Shown one piece after another: positions 17,036 to 26,431 of a stretch of DNA of 51,968 nucleotides (its first letter is position 1; the number at the start of each line of letters is the position of its first letter). The stretch covers positions 1 to 51,968 of the forward strand of contig JAABRU010000028.1 of NCBI GenBank assembly GCA_011390755.1, read 5' to 3'. This DNA comes from Desulfobacteraceae bacterium (GTDB lineage: Bacteria > Desulfobacterota > Desulfobacteria > Desulfobacterales > Desulfococcaceae). A program made the translations under genes and the position numbers. The notes under the pieces were generated by a model that saw only the letters and a list, made by a program, of their open reading frames with translations, was not told where the DNA came from and searched no databases.

Positions 17036-17115
17036 GAGTGATTTGTATTGTACAGGTAAAAAATGATTCGGAAATCTGAACTTGGCGATGAATTGTGATA
17101 AAGGGGTAGTACAAA

Positions 17116-17517
17116 ATGGTCATTAATGTCCTGGTGGTAGATGATAGCAGTGTCATGCGGACGATGATAATCAAAACCATGAAGATGAGCGGTCTTCCTG
17201 TCGGCACAATTCATCAGGCTGCAAACGGGAAGGAAGGTCTGGAACTGCTTCGGCAAAACTGGATTGATCTGGTGATTGCAGATATCAATATGCCGGTCAT
17301 GAACGGGGAAGAGATGATAGATGAAATTCTGGCGCATCCGGAAACGCGGGATGTTTCGATAATTGTCATATCCACCGAAGGCAGTGATACAAGAATCGAA
17401 CGGCTGCAGCACAAAGGGGCCGCATTTGTCCATAAACCCTTTACCCCGGAAAATATCCGGGATATGGTTATCAAGATTATGGATTTGGGAAATAGTGATG
17501 AAAATGACACAGATTGA
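17116..17517 (+). CDS. cheY: CheY-like single-domain response regulator
   Basis: 133 residues. VVDDSS acidic pocket, phosphoacceptor Asp56 (IADINMP), Thr87 (ISTEG) and Lys107 (VHKPFTP). It differs from the three CDW-type CheY proteins and has the ADINMP form typical of classical CheY. It overlaps the following phosphatase gene by 20 bases, so the regulator and its likely phosphatase are translationally coupled. Confidence 0.92.
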   Translation: MVINVLVVDDSSVMRTMIIKTMKMSGLPVGTIHQAANGKEGLELLRQNWIDLVIADINMPVMNGEEMIDEILAHPETRDVSIIVISTEGSDTRIERLQHKGAAFVHKPFTPENIRDMVIKIMDLGNSDENDTD

Positions 17518-17998
17518 AAATATTCTCTGGCATGTTGCGGAAGATGTGCTGGGAAAACTGGCTTTTATGTTTTCCTATCCCGATGACAGTACGGGAGATG
17601 AAGAAGAAACAGGGGAAGAACCCGTGCTTTCCTATGTATCTTTCAAAGGACCTTTTGAGGGCAGTCTGCTGATGCTTGTTTCACCGATGATTCTGCCGGA
17701 ACTGGCAGGCAACATGCTGGGACTGGATGATGACGAAAAAGCGTCAGAAGAAGAGCAGTTTGATGCACTCAAAGAGCTGATCAATGTCATCTGCGGCAAT
17801 CTTCTGCCGAAAATTGCCGGAAAACAGGCTATTTTCAAAGTCGGGGTCCCCGAAGTCTGCAAAAAGGACGCAAACCCTCTTGCCGATACACTGGCAAAAA
17901 TCAGTCTGATGATCGAAGATGAAAAATGCGAACTGGGCCTGTATGTTCCGGGCCGGGTTCCGCCGGAACTGGCAGACCTGCTGAAAAACGGGGAATAA
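17498..17998 (+). CDS. CheX/CheC-type chemotaxis phosphatase
   Basis: About 166 residues from the ATG at 17498 (an alternative ATG is at 17504). The E-x2-N catalytic signature is visible in ELINVICGNLLPKIAG, and the following fold ends PPELADLL. The acidic segment DDSTGDEEETGEE (about 30-42) is unusual. The frame is open back to 17363, but that part overlaps cheY and is not family-like. The coupling to cheY upstream and cheB downstream suggests it dephosphorylates the CheY at 17116. A single E-x2-N site fits CheX better than two-site CheC. Confidence 0.8.
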   Translation: MKMTQIENILWHVAEDVLGKLAFMFSYPDDSTGDEEETGEEPVLSYVSFKGPFEGSLLMLVSPMILPELAGNMLGLDDDEKASEEEQFDALKELINVICGNLLPKIAGKQAIFKVGVPEVCKKDANPLADTLAKISLMIEDEKCELGLYVPGRVPPELADLLKNGE

Positions 17999-18003
17999 TG
18001 TGA

Positions 18004-19071
<1,068 letters not shown>

Positions 19072-19140
19072 ATTATTTCAGATTCCGCATGTTTGCCTTA
19101 TATAAAATTCCGGATTTCTTTTTTTAAAATACACACCGGG

Positions 19141-19461
19141 GTGACGTATACTTCTTTCCACAGCTGAATCCCTTCCCGGCAAAAAAATCGTCGGGCATTC
19201 CGGCATGGTTTCCGGCAGCACCATCCGCGCCAAACATACCGGAAAAGATTTTCTGGCCGGACTGAAAAATATTTTCGGCGGAGAACTCAAAGGATATACG
19301 GAACTTCCGGAAGAATCCCGCGGGGAATCCCCGGTCGGATGAAAGAGCAGGCCCGGCAGATGGGGGCAAATGCCATTATCTGCATCCGTTTTTCCACCTC
19401 TGCCGTGGCACAGGGAACAGCCGGACTGTATGCTTACGGAACGGCCGTGCGGGTGGAATAA
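19141..19461 (+). pseudogene. Broken YbjQ/UPF0145 family gene
   Basis: Three frames are needed to read one family-like protein: a short start (GTG at 19141), then a frame encoding ESLPGKKIVGHSGMVSGST and RAKHTGKDFLAGLKNIFGGELKGYTE up to a TGA near 19342, then KEQARQMGANAIICIRFSTS...AYGTAVRVE in a third frame. These match the YbjQ (UPF0145) pattern in order. At least two frameshifts are present, so the gene is inactive unless the sequence has errors. Confidence 0.72.
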
Positions 19462-19475
19462 AAATTTCTCCACTT

Positions 19476-19564
19476 AGAGCCTGTCCGAAAACCTGTTTTC
19501 CGGTATTGTACCCCCTACTTCCGCCAGGTGCAAAAATCTGCTTCAAGGTTTTCGGAGAGGTTCT
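19476..19564. repeat. Family G palindromic element (copy 2)
   Basis: AGAGCCTGTCCGAAAACCTG at the left and AAGGTTTTCGGAGAGGTTCT at the right. It ends 18 bp before galE and so lies in its leader. Confidence 0.7.
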
Positions 19565-19581
19565 TATTCAGGCAGGACAGC

Positions 19582-20571
19582 ATGAAAAAAAACATTCTGA
19601 TCGCAGGCGGAGCCGGTTATATCGGTTCCCATATGTGCAAATATCTTGCTGAAAAAGGTTTCCGGCCTGTGGTGCTGGATAATCTGGCATACGGGCATCG
19701 CCAGGCGGTGAAATGGGGGGAGCTGATTGAAGGGGATGTCTCGGACAGCAGACTGCTGGACCGTCTTTTTTCCGAATACAGATTTTCCGCGGTCATGTAT
19801 TTTGCCGCTTTTATCAATGTGGGAGAATCGGTAACAGACCCTGCCAAATATTACCAAAACAATGTGGGCGCGGCTATACACCTGCTGGAATCCATGCAGA
19901 GACATGGTGCGGGCAATCTGATTTTTTCCTCTTCCTGCGCGGTTTATGGCGAACCACAGGAAATTCCCCTGACAGAAAAACATCCCTATCACCCCATCAA
20001 CCCTTATGGCAGAAGCAAGCTCATGGTGGAACAGATCCTGTCGGATTTTGATGCGGCATACGGCATGAAATATACTTCCCTTCGTTATTTCAATGCGGCC
20101 GGGGCCGACCCGGACGGAGAACTGGGGGAAGACCACAATCCGGAAACCCACCTGATTCCCCTGATTTTTCAGACCGTTCTGGAAAAACGGGAAATCCTTT
20201 CGGTATTCGGGGATGACTACCCCACCAAAGACGGAACCTGCATCCGTGATTATATTCATATCAATGATCTGGCCCGGGCACATCTGCTGGCCCTGGAACG
20301 CTTGCTGAAGGGGGGGGATTCCGCAGCATACAATCTGGGAAACGGTGCCGGGTACTCGGTAAAAGAAGTGATTGATATGGCCGAAAAAGTCAGCGCTAAG
20401 ACGGTTCCCTATGAAATAAAACCCCGCCGTGCCGGAGATCCGCCTGTTCTCATCGGTTCTGCGGAAAAAGCGGTAAGGGAACTGGGCTGGAAACCGGAAT
20501 TTCCGGATCTGGAAAGCATTATGAAAACCGCCTGGGACTGGCACAGAACACATCCGGAGGGGTATCGGTAA
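19582..20571 (+). CDS. galE: UDP-glucose 4-epimerase
   Basis: 329 residues. It interconverts UDP-glucose and UDP-galactose for surface polysaccharide synthesis. The short-chain dehydrogenase fold shows the NAD-binding GGAGYIGSHM, the catalytic Ser-Tyr-Lys region SSSCAVYG and NPYGRSKLMVEQ, and GDDYPTKDGTCIRDYIHI, all typical of GalE. The start at 19582 is preceded by GGCAGGACAGC; the frame extends 18 codons upstream into a repeat. It stands alone, without other sugar genes beside it. Confidence 0.93.
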   Translation: MKKNILIAGGAGYIGSHMCKYLAEKGFRPVVLDNLAYGHRQAVKWGELIEGDVSDSRLLDRLFSEYRFSAVMYFAAFINVGESVTDPAKYYQNNVGAAIHLLESMQRHGAGNLIFSSSCAVYGEPQEIPLTEKHPYHPINPYGRSKLMVEQILSDFDAAYGMKYTSLRYFNAAGADPDGELGEDHNPETHLIPLIFQTVLEKREILSVFGDDYPTKDGTCIRDYIHINDLARAHLLALERLLKGGDSAAYNLGNGAGYSVKEVIDMAEKVSAKTVPYEIKPRRAGDPPVLIGSAEKAVRELGWKPEFPDLESIMKTAWDWHRTHPEGYR

Positions 20572-20852
20572 ATTTTTCGGAAATACCCAAAAAAATATGA
20601 AACCACGAAAAACAGTTTGTGTCCTGCGGTAATTGAAAAAACCTTACCGCCCGTTTCTTAATGCACTGATTCCGAAACAGATTACAGAATTTTCAGAATC
20701 ACCTGCAAAAGCACAGTGAATAAGGATTTTCAATCAGAGCAGGACACCAGCGAAAAACACGAAATAAACGAAAACTGCCCGGATTTTTCGTGTGATTCGT
20801 GTATTTCGTGGTTACAATTTGTTCCTGAGACAAGGGAAAGGATACAATTCTC
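20572..20852. other. Intergenic region with CACGAAA-type palindromes
   Basis: No gene. It contains the arms CCACGAAAAACA (about 20602), GCGAAAAACACGAAATAAACG (about 20752-20772) and GTGTATTTCGTGGTTACA (about 20799-20816). The same type of repeat lies at 34675-34774. The last 80 bases should carry the promoter of the conflict-gene cluster. Confidence 0.45.
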
Positions 20853-21176
20853 ATGCCGATTCAGTTTGCCATTGAAGGTACAAATGCAGAGGAAGCCGCC
20901 GGAACCCTTACGGAAATTCCCGGAATAACGGGAACGTGGGAATCTGCGGCCGGTGGACAGAAAGAAGGCATTCTTGCCACAATTGCCACGGTTGTAGGCA
21001 TCGTAGGCGGAATGGTCAGTGCTGCCGATCAGATTCATAAATGGTATGCGGAATATAAGAAAAGCAAATCCGGCGGTGAATCTGCCAAAGTGATTATTAT
21101 CGGAAAAGACGGAAAACGCCTTTCTTTGGAAGGGGCGACAAGTGAGCAGATCCAAAAGGTGCTGGAAACGCTTTAA
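20853..21176 (+). CDS. EACC1-like small effector-associated protein
   Basis: 107 residues. The layout matches the effector-associated constant component 1 idea: a short N-terminal beta-rich part, a hydrophobic Gly/Ala/Val segment (GILATIATVVGIVGGMVSAA, about 48-67) that could enter a membrane, and a C-terminal VIIIGKDGKRLSLEGATSEQ strand pair. Known EACC1 proteins accompany caspase-like or CHAT effectors in bacterial conflict systems. Here a CHAT protein is encoded three genes downstream on the same strand. AAAGGATAC precedes the ATG. The assignment rests on pattern resemblance and context. Confidence 0.6.
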   Translation: MPIQFAIEGTNAEEAAGTLTEIPGITGTWESAAGGQKEGILATIATVVGIVGGMVSAADQIHKWYAEYKKSKSGGESAKVIIIGKDGKRLSLEGATSEQIQKVLETL

Positions 21177-21196
21177 GACATGATGGGAGGTGAACG

Positions 21197-21484
21197 ATGA
21201 CACAGCTTATTATTCAGCCCTCCACAGCGGAGAATACCAAAAGACTGGTCTTATTCGCTTTGGAAAATGAGCGCAGAATCATCTGTTTTGGCATCAGCAG
21301 AACCGAGGGACAGTTGGAAAAATTTGAAAAGAAGTTCAAAATGGACAGTGAATCGTTTTACAGGAAATTCAACGCCGGGGATATGGGAGATGATTTTGAA
21401 TATATCAAATGGGCCGGGGAATATGAAACCTTGCGGAAATTACGGCAGGATTATGATGATCTGGCCGGGATCAGGCTATGCTGA
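21197..21484 (+). CDS. Putative antitoxin partner of a TumE-type toxin
   Basis: 95 residues, no named domain seen with certainty. It is a helix-rich, charged protein (EKFEKKFKMDSESFYRKF). GGAGGTGA sits just before the ATG, and the gene overlaps the following TumE-like gene by 7 bases, the usual layout of a type II toxin-antitoxin pair with the antitoxin first. The function is inferred from that pairing. Confidence 0.6.
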   Translation: MTQLIIQPSTAENTKRLVLFALENERRIICFGISRTEGQLEKFEKKFKMDSESFYRKFNAGDMGDDFEYIKWAGEYETLRKLRQDYDDLAGIRLC

Positions 21485-21849
21485 CAGATGAATATTTCCG
21501 GAAAGCAGAGCATGATATTTCCCAATGTCCATATGTTGTCGAATTTCATACTTCCAAGGATAAACGCTCGCTGCATATCGGAATCATTGAAGGAAGAATT
21601 ATTTTCATTGACGGCTCAGCCCTATGCTTTGTGGAGTTTGTCAATGTAAAAGAACTGGTTGAAAAATATAAATATTCATACAATTATCAGGATAAGGACG
21701 GAAAAATGCTTTTCAGATATGATATGGCTCCGCATCATAGAAATCTTAAAACATTTCCGCATCACAAACATCTGGAATCCGGAGAAATCATAAACGCTTT
21801 TGAACCCGATTTGAAAAGCATTCTGGAAGAAATCAGCACATATATCTGA
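21478..21849 (+). CDS. TumE/DUF6516-like toxin
   Basis: 123 residues. The sequence YKYSYNYQDKDGKMLFRYDM followed by APHHRNLKTFPHHKHL is the hallmark block of the TumE (DUF6516) toxin family, which probably acts on nucleic acid. Its His-rich motif may be catalytic. It lies between the EACC1-like gene and the CHAT gene, all on one strand, so the pair may be part of the conflict cluster or an addiction module inserted in it. Confidence 0.72.
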   Translation: MLTDEYFRKAEHDISQCPYVVEFHTSKDKRSLHIGIIEGRIIFIDGSALCFVEFVNVKELVEKYKYSYNYQDKDGKMLFRYDMAPHHRNLKTFPHHKHLESGEIINAFEPDLKSILEEISTYI

Positions 21850-21876
21850 ACATCCTTGTTGAACAGGAAAAATCCC

Positions 21877-24800
21877 ATGCAGCGCACCCTCCACATCCGC
21901 CTGGAAGAAGCAGACCGGAACAAAGCCCGGCTCCGCTATTATTTTGAAAATCCCAATAATTACCAGGAACGCAGTCTGGATATGGCCGAAATTGCCGGGC
22001 TGATTCAGAATGCGGAAACAGATTATTATACGGTTCTGCCCGAAGATTTTTCCAAAACCGGCCAGAAGCTGTATCACTGGCTGGACAGTGCAGACCGTTT
22101 TCTGGACAGGGCCATTCAGGAGGCCCGCGGCACAGCGGAAATCCTGGTGCTGGCCATTGAACCCAGAGGAAAACTGTCCCATCTGCCCTGGGAAGTGCTG
22201 CATGACGGCACGATGTTTTTTGTGCAGCGGAAAAATCCGTTCATTGCACCCCTAAGATGGATTCCGCAGAATACCGACTCTTATGCGCCTGAAAACCGTC
22301 CTTTGCAGACCCTTTTCATGGCAACATCGCCCACAGATACCCGGCCTTTGCTGGATTTTGAAAAAGAGGAGGCCCGGATTCTGGAAGCCACAAAAAAGCA
22401 GCCCATGCGCCTGATTGTGGAAGAAAGCGGGGAACTGGAGGAACTGAAAAACCTGCTGGATTCCTACCCGGATGGCTGGTTTGATGTCCTTCACCTCACC
22501 GGACACGGCACATTCAGCGAAAAAGGACCGGTTTTCATTACAGAAAACGACTGCGGTCAAAGCCTGTATGCCACTGCGGAAATGATCGCCGCAGGTCTGG
22601 GCCGTATGCCCCGGCTGCTCTTCCTCTCCGGATGCCGCACGGCTCAATCCCCCAAAGCCGGGGCCATGCTGTCCCTGGCACGGGAAATGACGGAGTACGG
22701 CGCAAAGGCCGTGCTGGGCTGGGGAAGACCGGTTTCGGACAGGGATGCCAGCATGGCCGCGGCCGCGCTTTACGAATCCTTATCCTGCGGATACGAACTT
22801 TCCAAGGCACTGGTACATACCTGGCAGAAACTGCTGGAAAACAAAGCCGGGGACTGGCACCTGCTGCGGCTCCATATTGCCGGAAACATGCCGGGGGCCT
22901 TGGTCACGCCCCGGAAAACACCCGGACGGAAAAAAGCCAAACCGCCCTCCTTTGCCTCCCGTTTTCTGGATTCACAGGGTGAAGTCAAAGTGGTGTCCCG
23001 TGAAAATTTTATCGGCAGACGACGCTTTCTGCAAGGCTGCATCCGCTCCCTGCGCTACGACAGCGAAAAAACCGGCATACTGCTCTGGGGCATGGGTGGC
23101 ATCGGCAAAAGCAGCCTGGCCGCCCGACTTTGCGACCGTCTCCATAACCGGCATTCCATTGTATGGTTCGGAAAGATTGACGAATTTTCCCTGTGCAATC
23201 GCCTGGGCGAAGATTTGGACAGGCCCCTGCGGGATGTGCTGATGAACCCGGACGAGGAACTGAAATTCAGACTCCGCACCGTGTTTGAAAAGCATGAAAA
23301 GCCCCTGCTGCTGATTCTGGATGATTTTGAAACCAATCTGGACATGCGGGCCGGGCAGCCCATTGTATCCCCCCAGGCCAAAACCGTGCTGGAAGCCCTG
23401 TGCTTTGCCATCCGCAAATCCGAATCCGAACACCGCATCATCATTACCTGCCGCTACCGCTTTGAAACGCAGGAATCCCCCTTTTTTCACGAGGAACAGA
23501 TCACCCGGCTGGACAAGGCCGATGTGGACAAAAAAGTCAGCCGTCTGGAAAAAACGCAGAACAAAGAATCGGAAGAAAGAAAAAAGCTGAAAGAACAGGC
23601 CGTAAACGTGGCGGACGGCAATCCCCGCCTGCTGGAATGGCTCTTTACAGTGATGGATGAAAAAGGGCTGGATTATGAAAAAATCCTGTCCGGAATGGCG
23701 GAAAAGGAAACCGAATTCCGGGAAAACATCCTGGCCGAAGAACTGCTGAAACAGCAGGAAGCGGAACTGAAAAAAATGCTGGCCCTGGCCTCGGTCTATG
23801 AAATCCCGGTTCCCAAAGAAGCCCTGGAAGCCGTCTGCAAGGACATTGAGGATTGGGAAAAGCATATTGAACGGGCCGGGGCATTGGGGTTGCTGGAAAT
23901 ATCTTTGCTGCCGGAAGAGGAAAAATTATACCGGGTATCACGGATTCTGATGCCCCTGCTGGAAGATGATCTGCCCGAAGACCGGGAAGAATGGAACCGC
24001 ATTGCCGCGCAGGCATTGCATGAAATCTGGTGGGAGAATTCGGAAACATCATCAGAAGAGCAAGACCTTGAAATCCACCGGCTGGCATTGACAGGAAAAG
24101 AAAAGAAAATTGCGGCAAAACTGACTGCTGTTTTGTCCAATCAATGGCATGATCGCAGCCGCTTCCGGGAAGTGGTCGGCCTGTGTAGCAGTACACGGAA
24201 GGCCATTGGGTATGATTACCGGGTGCTTCACCAACTGGCAAGAGCGCAGAAACAACTTGGCGATACGGAAAAAGCACTGAAACATTTTCAGCAGGCTTTG
24301 GCAGACTGCCCGGATGCGGATGAAAAAGAGAAATCGACAATTATTCATAACGTGGCCATCATTCACAAGAATCAGGGTCGTACAGAAGAAGCCCTCACAC
24401 TCTTTCAGCAGTCCTTAGACCTGAAAGAAAGTATCAGAGATGTGCAGGGCAAGGCGGCAACGCTTCATGAAATTGCAAGAATTCACAAGAATCAGGGTCG
24501 TACAGAAAAAGCCCTCACACTCTTTCGGCAGTCCTTAGAACTGCAAGAAAGTATTGGAAATGTGCGGGGCAAGGCGGCCACTCTTCATGAAATTGCAAGA
24601 GTTCATCAGAATCAGGGCCGAACAGAAGAAGCCCTCACACTCTTTCAGCAGTCTTTAAACCTGCAAGAAAGTATCGGAAATTTGAAGGGCAAGGCGGCTA
24701 CGCTTCATGAAATTGCAATAACTCACCACATTCAGGGTCGTACAGAAGAAGCCCTCACACTCTTTCAGCAGTCCTTAGACTTTCAAGAAAGTATCGGAAA

Positions 24801-25011
24801 TGTGCAGGACAAGGCTTTTACGCTTGAGTGGATGGGACTTATTTCGTTCCAAAAAGGCAATATTGAGACAGCCTTAGCGTATTGGGAAGAATCAATTGAA
24901 ATTTTTGAAAGAATCGGCTCGCCCGAAGCGGAGAAGGTGAAGGGGATTATGGATAGGGTTATTAAATTGTCTGAATCAGGATTTACAGGATTAAAGGATG
25001 AACGGGATTGA
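21877..25011 (+). CDS. CHAT protease-STAND NTPase-TPR conflict protein
   Basis: 1044 residues, predicted cytoplasmic. Residues 1-350 form a CHAT caspase-like protease with the dyad His210 (LHLTGHGTF) and Cys253 (LFLSGCRTA). A STAND/NB-ARC-like NTPase follows, with P-loop GMGGIGKSS (Lys411), Walker B LLLILDDFE (Asp482) and a sensor-like ITCRYRFE. From about residue 785 there are tetratricopeptide repeats, four of which (24361-24840) are exact-length 120-bp DNA repeats. This is the usual sensor-switch-effector plan: TPR sensing, NTPase assembly, protease output, as in CHAT-based abortive systems. The last residues (LSESGFTGLKDERD) are encoded by the first unit of the hairpin array downstream. 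The ATG at 21877 follows AGGAAA; a TTG at 21856 is possible. Confidence 0.9.
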   Translation: MQRTLHIRLEEADRNKARLRYYFENPNNYQERSLDMAEIAGLIQNAETDYYTVLPEDFSKTGQKLYHWLDSADRFLDRAIQEARGTAEILVLAIEPRGKLSHLPWEVLHDGTMFFVQRKNPFIAPLRWIPQNTDSYAPENRPLQTLFMATSPTDTRPLLDFEKEEARILEATKKQPMRLIVEESGELEELKNLLDSYPDGWFDVLHLTGHGTFSEKGPVFITENDCGQSLYATAEMIAAGLGRMPRLLFLSGCRTAQSPKAGAMLSLAREMTEYGAKAVLGWGRPVSDRDASMAAAALYESLSCGYELSKALVHTWQKLLENKAGDWHLLRLHIAGNMPGALVTPRKTPGRKKAKPPSFASRFLDSQGEVKVVSRENFIGRRRFLQGCIRSLRYDSEKTGILLWGMGGIGKSSLAARLCDRLHNRHSIVWFGKIDEFSLCNRLGEDLDRPLRDVLMNPDEELKFRLRTVFEKHEKPLLLILDDFETNLDMRAGQPIVSPQAKTVLEALCFAIRKSESEHRIIITCRYRFETQESPFFHEEQITRLDKADVDKKVSRLEKTQNKESEERKKLKEQAVNVADGNPRLLEWLFTVMDEKGLDYEKILSGMAEKETEFRENILAEELLKQQEAELKKMLALASVYEIPVPKEALEAVCKDIEDWEKHIERAGALGLLEISLLPEEEKLYRVSRILMPLLEDDLPEDREEWNRIAAQALHEIWWENSETSSEEQDLEIHRLALTGKEKKIAAKLTAVLSNQWHDRSRFREVVGLCSSTRKAIGYDYRVLHQLARAQKQLGDTEKALKHFQQALADCPDADEKEKSTIIHNVAIIHKNQGRTEEALTLFQQSLDLKESIRDVQGKAATLHEIARIHKNQGRTEKALTLFRQSLELQESIGNVRGKAATLHEIARVHQNQGRTEEALTLFQQSLNLQESIGNLKGKAATLHEIAITHHIQGRTEEALTLFQQSLDFQESIGNVQDKAFTLEWMGLISFQKGNIETALAYWEESIEIFERIGSPEAEKVKGIMDRVIKLSESGFTGLKDERD
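24361..24840 (+). repeat. Four 120-bp coding tandem repeats (TPR units)
   Basis: Units start at 24361, 24481, 24601 and 24721, each exactly 120 bp (40 residues). They share long identical blocks, for example CCCTCACACTCTTTC and AAGGCGG. Differences are concentrated at a few codons. This degree of DNA identity indicates recent duplication or gene conversion within the sensor domain. Confidence 0.9.
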
Positions 25012-25390
25012 AAAAAATCCTGTAAATCCGTTCATCCTGAGAATCCTGATTCAGACAAAGAGGCGAACCGGAATGAGGGATTGTCTGAACCGGGATTTTC
25101 AGGATAAAAAGATGAACCGGGATAAAAAAATCCTGTAAATCCGTTCATCCTGAGAATCCTGATTCAGACAAAGAGGCGAACCGGAATGAGGGATTGCCTG
25201 AACCGGGATTCACGGGATTTACAGGATGAACGGGATTAAAAAAAATCCTGTAAATCCTTTCATCCTGTAAATCCTGATTCAGACAAAGAGGCGAACCGGG
25301 ATGAGGGATTGTCTGAACCGGGATTCACGGGATTAATGGGATTGAAAAAAATCCTGAAAATCCTTTCATCCTGAAAATCCTGATTCAGAC
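24970..25390. repeat. Tandem array of hairpin-forming repeats
   Basis: Four units of about 110 bp. Each has a GGGATT...AGGATGAACGGGATT arm and an AATCCTGTAAATCC...TTCATCCTG arm separated by an A-run, so each can fold into a long stem. The units are linked by TGATTCAGACAAAGAGGCGA. The array begins inside the 3' end of the CHAT gene and ends at the ribosome site of the next toxin-antitoxin pair. Confidence 0.85.
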
Positions 25391-25405
25391 AATGAGGAGA
25401 AGCAA

Positions 25406-25654
25406 ATGATTACCATTCATGCAAAAGAAAAAGAAAACAGCGTTGTCCTGCTGAAAAATGAATTTGACATACTTCTGGAGTATCTCCGAAAAAATCATGA
25501 AATCAGGATCATTACAGATGACGATGAAGACAGCATGACAGAACAGGAATTGGAAGAACTGCGAATTGCCGAAGCAGAATTTGAAGCAGGTGAAACGGTT
25601 TCTTTTGATGATGTAAAAGAAAAATGGCTGGCAGGTGAAAGTATTGATGTATAA
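25406..25654 (+). CDS. Antitoxin of a RelE/ParE-type pair
   Basis: 82 residues, strongly acidic in the C-terminal half (DDDEDSMTEQELEELRIAEAEFEAGE), as is usual for antitoxins that wrap a basic toxin. The N-terminus MITIHAKEKENSVVLL is a probable DNA-binding/dimer part. GAGGAGAAGCAA precedes the ATG. The next gene overlaps by 8 bases. The family is inferred from the pairing; no precise domain is claimed. Confidence 0.8.
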   Translation: MITIHAKEKENSVVLLKNEFDILLEYLRKNHEIRIITDDDEDSMTEQELEELRIAEAEFEAGETVSFDDVKEKWLAGESIDV

Positions 25655-25907
25655 ACTTGAATTGTCCAAAAAAGCATTCAAATTCATCAATTCGCTCAGG
25701 CCAAAAGAAAAAATCCGTATCACACAGGCATTTACAAAACTTTGCGAAAATCCCTATGCCGGAGAATCGGATATAAAAAAGCTGAAAGGGCAAGAAGACG
25801 TATATCGTCTGAGAATGGGTGATTATCGTTTTTTATATAAAATTAAAAATGATATACTGATAATCTTCGTGTTTGACGCAGGGCATCGGAAAGACATTTA
25901 CAGATAA
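25647..25907 (+). CDS. RelE/ParE-family toxin
   Basis: 86 residues. The pattern YKLELSKKAFKFINSL...KLKGQEDVYRLRMGDYRFLYKIKNDILIIFVFDAGHRKDIYR is the classic RelE/ParE fold, with the typical RxGDYR strand and C-terminal HRKDIY. Many members cleave mRNA on the ribosome, others inhibit gyrase; which applies is not clear. It overlaps its antitoxin gene. Confidence 0.88.
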   Translation: MYKLELSKKAFKFINSLRPKEKIRITQAFTKLCENPYAGESDIKKLKGQEDVYRLRMGDYRFLYKIKNDILIIFVFDAGHRKDIYR

Positions 25908-25932
25908 AGCCTTACAACGCAGGAAAAATCAC

Positions 25933-26334
25933 TTGAAAGAAATCCGAATCACTCCCGAACTGTTTGACAGTCTCCGGAATTACTGCGATAATGCCTGAAT
26001 CCCTTTTCAGGATTTTGTGGAAGACACTCTGGAAAATGCCCCTGATGCTGAGGAACAGTTCCGCGTTTGGGAAGAAAACAGAAAACTGGCCGCCCATATT
26101 ACAGAAGTCTGTGAGCAGGCCCGCATGAAGGGATTTCCGGAAGGTTTTTATACAGGTTTTGTAACCATGCAGGGAAATCTGCGGATAAGTGGAATGTCAA
26201 ATAAATTTTTTACCCTTTTAAAAAGTCCGGATCGGGGAGTCCGGACTGAAAGTTTGGAAGTCTGCCAGACTTTCAGTTTGGCACTCCTCCGCAGCTTTTC
26301 TGAATATACAGAAATATATTTGACAGCCCAATAA
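25933..26334 (+). pseudogene. Broken antitoxin-like (ribbon-helix-helix) gene
   Basis: From TTG at 25933 the frame encodes KEIRITPELFDSLRNYCDNA, then an in-frame TGA at 25996-25998, then IPFQDFVEDTLENA in the same frame. This reads like a ribbon-helix-helix protein in which a GGA codon became TGA. The frame continues to 26334, but after about 26220 it runs through a remnant of a family A repeat, so the C-terminus is also lost. Confidence 0.5.
26235..26293. repeat. Family A-like remnant
   Basis: GGAGTCCGGACTGAAAGT and GACTTTCAGTTTGGCACTCC form the inner arms of a family A element, but the outer TAAGGCGATTTCC ends are missing. It interrupts the end of the broken antitoxin-like gene. Confidence 0.6.
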
Positions 26335-26431
26335 GTCCGGATAGCGAAAATCTGAAAAAAGAGTATAAAAAATCTTATAAACCGGTCCAATGACCCCAAC
26401 TGACACTAATTTAAATCTGAAAGGAATCAAA

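Noticed and set aside
19564..20553. Minus-strand open frame opposite galE
   Set aside because: Shadow of galE, whose NAD and catalytic motifs are intact on the plus strand.
24970..25390. Tandem array considered as CRISPR
   Set aside because: The units are about 110 bp, self-complementary and differ by small changes; there are no unique spacers of constant length and no cas genes.
25996..25998. Selenocysteine read-through of the in-frame TGA
   Set aside because: The position fits a Gly in the ribbon-helix-helix turn, no SECIS-like hairpin was seen right after it, and the gene is also damaged at its 3' end.
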